From assembly GCF_035688975.1 (NCBI RefSeq), contig NZ_DASSMH010000105.1, positions 1 through 21,316 on the forward strand: DNA of 21,316 bases. The letters run 5' to 3'. The stretch comes from CALMNV01 sp035688975 (GTDB lineage Bacteria > Actinomycetota > Actinomycetes > Actinomycetales > Dermatophilaceae). Positions within the stretch are counted from its first letter, which is position 1, and the number at the start of each line of letters is the position of its first letter. The notes beneath the pieces are model-generated. The model did no database searches. It saw only the letters and a list, made by a program, of their open reading frames with translations, and was not told the origin of the DNA. This document shows positions 15,460 through 21,316 of the stretch, piece after piece. The translations under genes and the position numbers were made by a program.

Positions 15460-16635
15460 ATGACCCTCACCGTCGAACCGTGGGGCACCCGGCGGGCCGG
15501 AGGTGCCTGGCGGCCGGGTGACCCGCCGGGCTGTCGTTCGTTCCTGGAGATCGGGGACCTCACGCTGGAGCGGGGCAGCGTGCTCCCGGACGTCGTGGTC
15601 GCCTACGAGACCTGGGGGACGCTCAACGCGGCGCGCGACAACGTCGTCCTCGTCGAGCACGCCCTGACCGGAGACAGCCACGTCGTGGGCCCGGCCGGCG
15701 AGGGCCACCCGTCGCCGGGTTGGTGGGAGGGCCTCATCGGTCCGGGTCGACCACTGGACACGTCGGCGTGGTTCGTCGTGGCCACCAACGTCCTGGGCGG
15801 CTGCCAGGGCACCACCGGGCCCGCGAGCGCCGCACCCGACGGCCGTCCCTGGGGCGGCCGGTTCCCGCTCATCACCGTGCGGGACCAGGTGCGGGCCGAG
15901 GCGGCGGTGCTCGACCGCCTCGGCATCGAGCGGCTGGCCGCGGTCATCGGGGGCTCCATGGGTGGCATGCGTGCCCTCGAGTGGGCCGTGGGCTTCCCCG
16001 AGCGCGTGCAACGCTGCGTCGTGCTCGCGAGCACGGCATACGCGACCGCCGACCAGATCGCGTGGTGCCAGCCGCAGCTGCTCGCCATCCGCCAGGACCC
16101 GGACTTCTGCGACGGCGACTACTACGACGCAGGACGCAGCCCGGACGCAGGCCTCGGCCTCGCCCGACGCATTGCGCACATCACGTACCGCACGGAGCGC
16201 GAGCTCGACGACCGGTTCGGTCGCAGCCCCCAGGCCGGGGAGGACCCCCTCGCCGGCCCCGGACGAGGGCGGTTCGCCGTGGAGAGCTATCTCGACCACC
16301 ACGCGGGCAAGCTGGCGCGCCGCTTCGACGCCAACTCCTACCTCGTCCTGACCGAGGCGATGAACTCCCACGACGTCGGGCGGGGCCGCGGCGGACTGGC
16401 CGCCGCCCTCGCCACGGTGACGGCGGACTGCACGGTCGTGTCCGTCGACACCGACCGCCTCTACCCGCCCCGCCTCTCGGACGAGCTCGCCGCCCTGCTG
16501 CCTCGCGCCGCCCGGGTCGAGATCTCCTCTCCGCACGGCCACGACGGCTTCCTCCTGGAGGAGCAGCAGGTCGGACGGGTCATCCGGGAGGCGCTACGAC
16601 GCCCGGCCGGCGGGCCGCTCGCCTCGCAGGCCTGA
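15460..16635 (+). CDS. metX: Homoserine O-acetyltransferase
   Basis: A 391-residue alpha/beta-hydrolase-fold enzyme that acetylates L-homoserine from acetyl-CoA, the committed step of methionine synthesis by the O-acetylhomoserine route. Visible signatures are VVVAYETWGTLN, VEHALTGDSHV, NVLGGCQGTTGP, the nucleophile elbow GGSMGGM (Ser166), DRLYPP (Asp332) and HGHDGFL (His361), which together make the triad. Acetyl over succinyl donor is inferred from similarity only. ATG 15460 has AAGGAG 7 nt upstream and lies downstream of the SAM riboswitch; the open frame reaching back to 15307 would translate the aptamer and is rejected. The sulfhydrylase gene (metY), often beside metX, is absent here. 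Confidence 0.95.
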   Translation: MTLTVEPWGTRRAGGAWRPGDPPGCRSFLEIGDLTLERGSVLPDVVVAYETWGTLNAARDNVVLVEHALTGDSHVVGPAGEGHPSPGWWEGLIGPGRPLDTSAWFVVATNVLGGCQGTTGPASAAPDGRPWGGRFPLITVRDQVRAEAAVLDRLGIERLAAVIGGSMGGMRALEWAVGFPERVQRCVVLASTAYATADQIAWCQPQLLAIRQDPDFCDGDYYDAGRSPDAGLGLARRIAHITYRTERELDDRFGRSPQAGEDPLAGPGRGRFAVESYLDHHAGKLARRFDANSYLVLTEAMNSHDVGRGRGGLAAALATVTADCTVVSVDTDRLYPPRLSDELAALLPRAARVEISSPHGHDGFLLEEQQVGRVIREALRRPAGGPLASQA

Positions 16636-16662
16636 CCGCGCCACGCCGCGACCCGGCGCCGC

Positions 16663-16675
16663 GGGAGGTGCTCCC
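16663..16675 (+). terminator. Weak hairpin after metX
   Basis: GGGAG (16663-16667) pairs with CTCCC (16671-16675) over a 3-nt loop, about 28 nt after the metX stop. The stem is short and there is no immediate T-run. Confidence 0.3.
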
Positions 16676-16696
16676 TCGCACGCCGCCGTTTTCGGG

Positions 16697-16702
16697 TAGC
16701 GT
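16697..16702 (+). promoter_or_regulatory. Possible -10 box for the universal stress protein gene
   Basis: TAGCGT lies 41 nt before GTG 16744, giving a leader of about 35 nt that contains the GGAGG ribosome site (16731-16735). Confidence 0.4.
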
Positions 16703-16743
16703 CGCAGGACACGTCTGCACCATCGTCATGGGAGGTCCGAGAA

Positions 16744-17145
16744 GTGGCCATAGTCGTCGGTTACGTCGCCACCAAGGAAGGTCGCGCGGCGCTCAAGCGC
16801 GCCGCCGAGGAGTGCCTCCTGCGAAACACCAAGCTCATCGTCATCAGCTCTCACCGTGGCGGCAAGGACTTCGACGCGGACGAGTCCGCCCGGTTCGAGG
16901 CCGAGCTGACGCGGATCCAGGCCATGCTCGAGGAGCGCGGGCTCGAGCATGAAGTGCGCCAGCTGGTCCGGGGCAACGACCCTTCGGAGGACCTCATCGC
17001 GGTGGCGGAGGAGGTCAAGGCCGACTTCATCGTCATCGGGCTGCGCCGTCGCAGCCCCGTGGGCAAGCTCATCCTCGGCTCGAACGCGCAGCGGATCCTC
17101 CTCGACGCCAGCTGCCCGGTGCTGGCGGTCAAGGCGTCGGACTGA
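16744..17145 (+). CDS. Universal stress protein, UspA family
   Basis: A 133-residue single-domain UspA protein. It opens with the beta-strand IVVGYVATKEGRAALKRA, has the second strand LIVISSH and ends with FIVIGLRRRSPVGKLILGS and CPVLAVKASD. The nucleotide-loop pattern G-x2-G-x9-G-(S/T) is only partly kept: the second Gly is Arg (GLRRRSPVGKLILGS), although GS is present, so ATP binding is possible but not assured. GTG 16744 is supported by GGAGG 8 nt upstream. It stands alone, with its own likely promoter and a double hairpin after it, between metX and the principal sigma factor gene. Usp proteins generally act in survival under stress or slow growth; the specific role here is unknown. Confidence 0.9.
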   Translation: MAIVVGYVATKEGRAALKRAAEECLLRNTKLIVISSHRGGKDFDADESARFEAELTRIQAMLEERGLEHEVRQLVRGNDPSEDLIAVAEEVKADFIVIGLRRRSPVGKLILGSNAQRILLDASCPVLAVKASD

Positions 17146-17189
17146 GGGCGACCCGCAGGGCTCGCAGCACGCACCGCCGACCGCCAGCA

Positions 17190-17232
17190 CGGTCCGCCCC
17201 GGGACCGCGCCTCGTCGCAGCCCGCGACGGGG
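17190..17232 (+). terminator. Tandem hairpins after the universal stress gene
   Basis: CGGTCC (17190-17195) pairs with GGACCG (17202-17207), and CCTCGTCGC (17210-17218) pairs with GCGACGGGG (17224-17232) with one G-T wobble and a 5-nt loop. They lie 45-87 nt after the stop and just before the sigA promoter. Such T-less hairpins are usual in high-GC actinobacteria. Confidence 0.5.
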
Positions 17233-17261
17233 CGCGTTCGCGCTCGACGGCCGCGGCGATT

Positions 17262-17267
17262 TATAAT
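17262..17267 (+). promoter_or_regulatory. Consensus -10 box TATAAT upstream of sigA
   Basis: TATAAT is a perfect match to the -10 consensus, notable in such GC-rich DNA. TTCGCG (17237-17242) is the only -35-like element, with an unfavourable 19-nt spacer. The transcript would start near 17274. Confidence 0.6.
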
Positions 17268-17273
17268 GGTCGA

Positions 17274-17435
17274 GTTACCGGATCGCAAGAGGGCAACGGC
17301 GAAATTTCACGCAGGGATCGAAAGCGACAAGGCCCCCAGTTCCGGCACGAACCCCAATCCCCCAAGCCCGATCGTCATGGTGCCTGCCCGCGTGGCGCAC
17401 CAGACGGCATCGTGCGATGAAAGGCGACCTGCAGC
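17274..17435 (+). other. Long 5' leader of sigA
   Basis: About 160 nt separate the likely transcript start from GTG 17436. The stretch is less GC-rich than its surroundings (for example GAAATTTCACG near 17300) and contains purine-rich and C-rich segments. It shows no coding character: a short open frame beginning at the ATG overlapping TATAAT runs into sigA out of frame. A regulatory role is possible, but I recognise no known RNA family. Confidence 0.4.
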
Positions 17436-19235
17436 GTGCCGAAGGCGACAACCCCCGGAGTCACCAAGACCCTGCCCAAGGTGTTCCAGCACGACCCGAT
17501 CCGCGCGCTGCTGGCTAAAGGCAGCGCCACGGGGCACGTAACCGGTGCGGACATCGCCAGCGCGCAGGCCGAGGCAGGCCTCGACCTGCGTCAGATGAAG
17601 CCAGTGCTCACCACGCTCGAGGCCCACGACATCGAGATCGTCGTCGAGGCGCCGCAGGCCGACCGGGCGGATGCCGGAACCAAGCGAGCGACCAAGGGAG
17701 GCAGTGTGGCCACCAGGCCGAAGACGAGCGCGGCCGCCAGGCAGACCGCGGCCAAGGCCGGGTCCAGGACGGCGGCGTCAGCGACCACCACGACGGACGC
17801 CGCGACCACCAGCGCGGTGGAGGCGTCCACCAAGGCGGCGGCCACGACAACGGCCAAGGGCACCGCCGCCAAGGCGCCGGCGAAGGCCCCGGCCAAGGCC
17901 CCGGCCAAGGCCCCGGCAAAGGCCGCCGCGTCGAAGCCCAAGGCGCCCGTCAAGAAGGCGGCGACCACGGCCGGTGTGGCCGCCGCAGCCGCCCCCCAGC
18001 CGCGCACACCGGCGTCCCGGAAGACGGCCGGGCCGGCCGCGCCGGGGGCCCCGGGCGCGGACGAGGTGGCGGGCGACGCCGCCGCCGACCTCGACATCGA
18101 GCCCGTCGACGCGGACGCGACCGACCTCGAGGAGGTCGAGATCGACGACGCCGAGGTCGTGGTCGACCCCGACGTCCCGGAGGGCGACGAGGAGGTCGAC
18201 GCCCTCGCGGATGTCGCCACGCCCACCGAGCCCGAGGTCGCGTCCGAGGAGGCGGAGGAGACCGGCTTCGTCATCCGAGACGACGACGAGGACGACGCCC
18301 CGGCCCAGCAGGTGGTCACCGCCGGCGCGACCGCGGACCCGGTCAAGGACTACCTCAAGCAGATCGGCAAGGTCGCCCTCCTCAACGCCGAGCAGGAGGT
18401 GGAGCTGGCCAAGCGGATCGAGGCGGGGCTCTTCGCCGAGGAGAAGATCAACGCCGGCGACAAGATCGACATGAAGCTCAAGCGCGAGCTGTGGTGGATC
18501 GCCCAGGACGGCAAGAAGGCCAAGAACCACCTGCTCGAGGCCAACCTGCGACTCGTCGTCTCGCTCGCCAAGCGCTACACCGGTCGCGGCATGCTCTTCC
18601 TCGACCTCATCCAGGAGGGCAACCTCGGCCTCATCCGCGCGGTCGAGAAGTTCGACTACACCAAGGGCTACAAGTTCTCGACCTACGCGACGTGGTGGAT
18701 CCGCCAGGCCATCACTCGCGCGATGGCCGACCAGGCGCGCACCATCCGCATCCCGGTCCACATGGTCGAGGTCATCAACAAGCTCGCCCGCGTGCAGCGG
18801 CAGATGCTGCAGGACCTCGGCCGGGAGCCCACCCCGGAGGAGCTCGCCAAGGAGCTCGACATGACCCCCGAGAAGGTCGTCGAGGTCCAGAAGTACGGCC
18901 GCGAGCCGATCTCCCTGCACACCCCGCTCGGTGAGGACGGCGACAGCGAGTTCGGCGACCTCATCGAGGACTCCGAGGCCGTCGTCCCGGCCGACGCGGT
19001 GAGCTTCACGCTCCTGCAGGAGCAGCTGCACTCGGTGCTCGACACCCTCTCGGAGCGGGAGGCCGGCGTCGTGTCGATGCGCTTCGGTCTGACCGACGGG
19101 CAGCCGAAGACCCTCGACGAGATCGGCAAGGTCTACGGCGTGACCCGGGAGCGGATCCGCCAGATCGAGTCCAAGACGATGAGCAAGCTGCGGCACCCGT
19201 CGCGCTCGCAGGTGCTGCGCGACTATCTCGACTGA
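17436..19235 (+). CDS. sigA: Principal RNA polymerase sigma factor (SigA/HrdB type)
   Basis: 599 residues, a group 1 sigma-70. Order: region 1.1-like HTH (about 17-72); Ala/Lys/Thr-rich linker with an AKAP repeat (about 145-165); a very acidic stretch (about 208-295); region 1.2 DPVKDYLKQIGKVALL from ~301; region 2 NLRLVVSLAKRYTGRGM and LDLIQEGNLGLIRAVEKF (from ~370) with KFSTYATWWIRQAI for -10 recognition; region 3; and region 4.2 VTRERIRQIESKTMSKLRHP (~568 on) for -35 binding. It directs housekeeping transcription. GTG 17436 is used because the conserved N-terminus begins there; the ribosome site GAAAGG is rather far (11 nt). A consensus TATAAT and a long leader precede it, and a perfect 10-bp hairpin follows. 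Confidence 0.96.
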   Translation: MPKATTPGVTKTLPKVFQHDPIRALLAKGSATGHVTGADIASAQAEAGLDLRQMKPVLTTLEAHDIEIVVEAPQADRADAGTKRATKGGSVATRPKTSAAARQTAAKAGSRTAASATTTTDAATTSAVEASTKAAATTTAKGTAAKAPAKAPAKAPAKAPAKAAASKPKAPVKKAATTAGVAAAAAPQPRTPASRKTAGPAAPGAPGADEVAGDAAADLDIEPVDADATDLEEVEIDDAEVVVDPDVPEGDEEVDALADVATPTEPEVASEEAEETGFVIRDDDEDDAPAQQVVTAGATADPVKDYLKQIGKVALLNAEQEVELAKRIEAGLFAEEKINAGDKIDMKLKRELWWIAQDGKKAKNHLLEANLRLVVSLAKRYTGRGMLFLDLIQEGNLGLIRAVEKFDYTKGYKFSTYATWWIRQAITRAMADQARTIRIPVHMVEVINKLARVQRQMLQDLGREPTPEELAKELDMTPEKVVEVQKYGREPISLHTPLGEDGDSEFGDLIEDSEAVVPADAVSFTLLQEQLHSVLDTLSEREAGVVSMRFGLTDGQPKTLDEIGKVYGVTRERIRQIESKTMSKLRHPSRSQVLRDYLD

Positions 19236-19264
19236 GGCTTCGAGCCTGATCGTCGTGCTTGGGC

Positions 19265-19287
19265 GGGCCGCACGCGCCGTGCGGCCC
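19265..19287 (+). terminator. Strong hairpin terminator of sigA
   Basis: GGGCCGCACG (19265-19274) and CGTGCGGCCC (19278-19287) form ten perfect pairs around a CGC loop, 30 nt after the sigA stop. There is no T-run, as is common for actinobacterial terminators. Confidence 0.75.
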
Positions 19288-19305
19288 GGCCCGGTGTGTC
19301 CGGCG

Positions 19306-19490
19306 CAGCAGATGGTCGTCACGGTGGAGCCGGCGACCACCTGCGATGTGGTGAGCCCGCTGCTCCCGGCATACGGCGTCACCTCAGAGAGCGCGACGTC
19401 TGCCTCGAAGTGCTCTCCGGCCGGTCGACGACGGAGCTCGCCGACCGCCGGGGAGCTCACCGCACGCCGCACCATCACCTGAAGGGGGTC
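19306..19490 (+). pseudogene. Decayed LuxR-family regulator, C-terminal HTH remnant
   Basis: Three reading frames together recall the end of an actinobacterial LuxR-type regulator. One frame gives MVVTVEPATTCDVVSPLLPAYGVTS (in parts, 19312-19386). Another gives RERDVCLEVLSGRSTTELADRRG (19386-19454). A third gives SSPHA, and HHHLKGV returns in the second (to 19490). The functional family reads roughly EPA-x-ADVAPLL-x-AYGLTPRERDVCLEVL, then GRSTTE-x-AD and SPHTV-x-HLK. The junctions fit a 1-nt deletion near 19386, a 1-nt deletion after about 19452 and a 2-nt deletion before HHHLK. The N-terminal sensor part is absent. It is not translatable as one protein, and no intact start or ribosome site is seen. 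Confidence 0.65.
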
Positions 19491-19539
19491 CGTGTATGCC
19501 GAGCGGCGGGGGAGGAGCATCGTCCGGGCAGGAGTGAGC

Positions 19540-19792
19540 TGCCGAGACCAGCTCGGGCTCACCGACGGTGGGCAGGAACCGGGTGGCAACCACATCTTGC
19601 GGCTCGGTGGCGGAGCCACCATCGGGCTGATGCCCGCCGAGGAGGGCGCCCAGACGCAGCACTCGGTCGTCTCCTTCGAGGTGCACGACATCGCCGGTGA
19701 GATCCGCGACCTCGAGGGGCGGGGAGCAGGCGGCGTGGTTCAGCGACACCGAGGGCAGCATCCTCTGCCTCCACGAGCACACATCCGGGTGA
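19540..19792 (+). pseudogene. Decayed VOC/glyoxalase-family protein
   Basis: One frame reads CRDQLGL (19540), then GGNHILRLGGGATIGLMPAEE and HSVVSFEVHDIAGEIRDLEGRG (to about 19723). A second frame then reads GEQAAWFSDTEGSILCLHE to TGA at 19790-19792. In VOC-superfamily proteins these two blocks are joined by some 23 residues (the V-x-FEEYD...LKTVDG part), which are missing, and the join is out of frame. The N-terminal strand before CRDQLGL is also lost. An open frame from 19492 continues past the join but loses the family's C-terminus, so I call it a pseudogene rather than a short protein. Sequencing error cannot explain the missing segment. Confidence 0.68.
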
Positions 19793-19864
19793 CCGGAAGG
19801 GATCGCACCTCACGCCACGACGGGTCCGCGGTTGCCGCCCTGGGGGACGGGGTAGTGCGTCGCC

Positions 19865-20662
19865 GTGGACTTCACTGCGCAGACCGCAATCGTCACCGGG
19901 GCTGACTCCGGCATCGGGCGTGCCACCGCGGTGGCGCTCGCGGCCGACGGTCTGGACGTGGGCATCACCTGGCACACCGACGAGGAGGGCGCCGAGGCGA
20001 CGGCCTCGGAGGTGCGCGAGCACGGGCGCAAGGCCTTCGTCGCCCGACTCGACACGACGGACGTGCCGGGGTGCGGCGACGTCGTCGACGAGCTCGCCGG
20101 TCGGCTCGGGGGACTCGACGTCTTCGTCAACAACGCCGGCACCGGCGACAACGCGCCCTTCCTCGACCTGACGCTCGACCAGTGGCGACACACCGTGGCC
20201 ACGGATCTCGAGGGCGCCTTCGTGTGCCTGCAGCGGGCCGCGCGACACATGGTCCAGGCCGGGCGGGGTGGTCGCCTCATCGCGGTGACCAGCGTCCACG
20301 AGCACCAGCCCCGCGTCGGGTCGAGCGCCTACGACGCGGCGAAGCACGGCCTCGGCGGGTTGGTCAAGACGATCGCGCTCGAGCTCGGGTCGCACGGGAT
20401 CACCGTGAATGCCGTGGCCCCGGGCGAGATCGCCACGCCGATGACCGGCCAGACCGACGAGGACCCGCACGAGAAGCACCGCCCGGGGGTGCCGCTGGGC
20501 CGTCCAGGAGACGCCCGGGAGATCGCGTCCGTCATCGCGTTCCTCGCCTCGCCCGCTGCGAGCTACGTGACCGGCGCGTCGTGGGTGGTCGACGGCGGCA
20601 TGCTGCAGATGGGGCCCCAGGCCGGCTCACACCTCGAGAGCGACGCGTGGCGCGAGGGCTGA
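19865..20662 (+). CDS. Short-chain dehydrogenase/reductase
   Basis: A 265-residue classical SDR. The Rossmann cofactor motif is TGADSGIG (11-18), then NNAG (89-92), catalytic Ser143, Tyr156 and Lys160 (YDAAK), and the C-terminal PG motif VNAVAPGEIATPM. The Asn of the usual tetrad is Asp114 (TDLEG), a substitution seen in other SDRs. Cofactor preference and substrate cannot be read; the nearest named groups are FabG-like 3-oxoacyl reductases and glucose 1-dehydrogenases. GTG 19865 has no good ribosome site; a weak TAGTGC box ends 6 nt upstream and could give a leaderless message. It lies downstream of the two decayed genes and 37 nt before the phosphoesterase gene, possibly one transcript. Confidence 0.9.
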   Translation: MDFTAQTAIVTGADSGIGRATAVALAADGLDVGITWHTDEEGAEATASEVREHGRKAFVARLDTTDVPGCGDVVDELAGRLGGLDVFVNNAGTGDNAPFLDLTLDQWRHTVATDLEGAFVCLQRAARHMVQAGRGGRLIAVTSVHEHQPRVGSSAYDAAKHGLGGLVKTIALELGSHGITVNAVAPGEIATPMTGQTDEDPHEKHRPGVPLGRPGDAREIASVIAFLASPAASYVTGASWVVDGGMLQMGPQAGSHLESDAWREG

Positions 20663-20699
20663 GGAGCCGGCCGCTCGGCCCCCGGGCTCGGTCCCGTCG

Positions 20700-21200
20700 A
20701 TGCGCCTGCTCCTGATCTCCGACACACACGTGCCGCAGCGCGCCAGGGCACTTCCCGACCAGGTCTGGCGCGAGGTGGGGCAGGCGGATGTCGTCGTGCA
20801 TGCCGGCGACTGGGTGGCGCCCCAGCTGCTGGACGAGCTCGAGGCGCGAGCCGCTCGAGTCCTCGGCGTGTGGGGCAACAACGACGGCCCCGAGCTGCGC
20901 CAACGGCTGCCCGAGGTGGCCTGTGACGTCCTGGGCGGCGTTCGCCTCGGAGTCGTCCACGAGACCGGACCGAGCACGGGCCGCGAGGCGCGGATGCGCG
21001 CTCGCTGGCCGGACCTCGACGTGCTCGTCTTCGGTCACTCGCACATCCCGTGGGACACCGAGGCGGAGGGGCTGCGCCTGCTCAACCCGGGCTCGCCCAC
21101 GGACCGCCGGCGCCAGCCCCACTGCACCTACATGACCGCCACGGTACTGGGCGGTGCCCTGGCCGACCTCCAGCTCCACCGGCTGCCCCGGGACGGGTAG
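20700..21200 (+). CDS. YfcE/MJ0936-type metallophosphoesterase
   Basis: A 166-residue single-domain calcineurin-like phosphoesterase. All metal-site motifs are in order: SDTH (Asp8, His10), HAGD (Asp37), GNND (Asn60/Asn61), His87 in VVHE, and GHSH (112-115). The length suits the YfcE/MJ0936 group of small bacterial phosphodiesterases, which act on model phosphodiesters; physiological substrates are unknown. ATG 20700 lacks a clear ribosome site, and the nearest GAGGAG (20661-20666) overlaps the stop of the SDR gene, so translation may depend on it. A tandem repeat array starts 8 nt after the stop. Confidence 0.9.
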   Translation: MRLLLISDTHVPQRARALPDQVWREVGQADVVVHAGDWVAPQLLDELEARAARVLGVWGNNDGPELRQRLPEVACDVLGGVRLGVVHETGPSTGREARMRARWPDLDVLVFGHSHIPWDTEAEGLRLLNPGSPTDRRRQPHCTYMTATVLGGALADLQLHRLPRDG

Positions 21201-21207
21201 CGCGCGC

Positions 21208-21316
21208 AAGTGGCCACTCGACAAGGGGGTGGCGGGCAGAAGTGGCCACTCGACAAGGGGGTGGCGGGCAGAAGTGGCCACTCGCCAAGGGGGTGGCGGG
21301 CGCAAGTGGCCACTCG
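21208..21316. repeat. 32-bp tandem repeats with the AAGTGGCCACTCG core, at window edge
   Basis: Units start at 21208, 21240 and 21272 (period exactly 32), with a partial fourth at 21304 that reaches the edge. Each is AAGTGGCCACTCG followed by an 18-20-nt G-rich tail (MAAGGGGGTGGCGGGC); differences between units are few. The core is the same as in the array after hrpA, but the tail differs. The spacer part is also repeated, so this is not a CRISPR array. It again lies directly after a gene stop. Confidence 0.92.

Larger units (their letters stand above)
289..19501. other. Dispersed octamer CGGCATAC, 19 copies on the two strands
   Basis: Hand search for GGCATAC and its complement GTATGCC found 19 copies, every one preceded by C on the motif strand. 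Plus-strand CGGCATAC begins at 431, 818, 2895, 3733, 5443, 7840, 9706, 11041, 12047, 16034 and 19367. The reverse orientation (GTATGCCG) begins at 289, 2566, 4060, 5924, 8533, 11757, 13364 and 19494. In genes it usually reads as GCA-TAC or TAT-GCC, but also as CGG-CAT-ACC (2895) and CGT-ATG-CCG (4060). Three copies are in non-coding or decayed DNA (289, 19367, 19494). No function is known to me. Confidence 0.85.

Noticed and set aside
17266..17541. Open frame starting at the ATG overlapping TATAAT
   Set aside because: It begins inside the promoter, has no ribosome site and no coding bias, and overlaps sigA in another frame.
19492..19905. Intact 137-codon gene
   Set aside because: The VOC similarity stops at about 19723 and resumes in another frame; the rest is out of frame and runs into the SDR gene.
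21208..21316. CRISPR-like array of ~13-bp repeats and ~19-bp spacers
   Set aside because: The intervening sequence is itself nearly identical in each unit, so there are no unique spacers, and no cas gene is present.

Overview
The window is very G+C-rich, uses GTG and TTG starts freely, and carries actinobacterial hallmarks: an HrdB/SigA-type sigma factor with a long Ala/Lys/acidic N-terminus, a PAC2 protein, a DUF4192 protein, a FemABX transferase, a SAM-IV-like riboswitch on metX and several leaderless-type promoters. I infer a member of the Micrococcales, probably Intrasporangiaceae or a close relative; the genus cannot be read from the sequence. It looks like ordinary chromosome: I see no transposase, integrase, phage, CRISPR or tRNA gene.

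Layout. (a) 1-1769, minus strand: the N-terminal end of an APC-type permease, which runs off the left edge, and a two-domain ADP-ribosylglycohydrolase/Cys-phosphatase. (b) 1903-7898, plus strand: two small membrane proteins overlapping by 8 nt, a FemABX peptidyltransferase and the helicase HrpA. Three of these four genes have a TANNNT box exactly 7 nt before the start codon. (c) 7899-8290: no gene, but an array of palindrome-based repeats. (d) 8291-12251: a PAC2 protein converging on an overlapping minus-strand pair, a PatB/MalY-type PLP enzyme and a family A DNA polymerase. (e) 12401-15195: EcsC family, DUF1232 and DUF4192 proteins. (f) 15315-16635: promoter, SAM riboswitch and metX. (g) 16744-17145: a universal stress protein. 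(h) 17262-19287: promoter, long leader, sigA and a strong terminator hairpin. (i) 19306-19792: two decayed genes, a LuxR-type regulator tail and a VOC/glyoxalase protein. (j) 19865-21200: an SDR oxidoreductase and a YfcE-like phosphoesterase, then a second repeat array running off the right edge.

The main non-gene signals are as follows. The octamer CGGCATAC occurs 19 times on the two strands; every GGCATAC found is preceded by C, it occurs in several reading frames, and it also occurs in non-coding DNA. A family of 3'-flanking repeats is built on the palindrome AGTGGCCACT. Three identical 10-bp repeats, spaced by about whole helical turns, run into the permease start codon. The riboswitch leader, the decayed genes and the two-domain ADP-ribosyl hydrolase/phosphatase are also worth following up.
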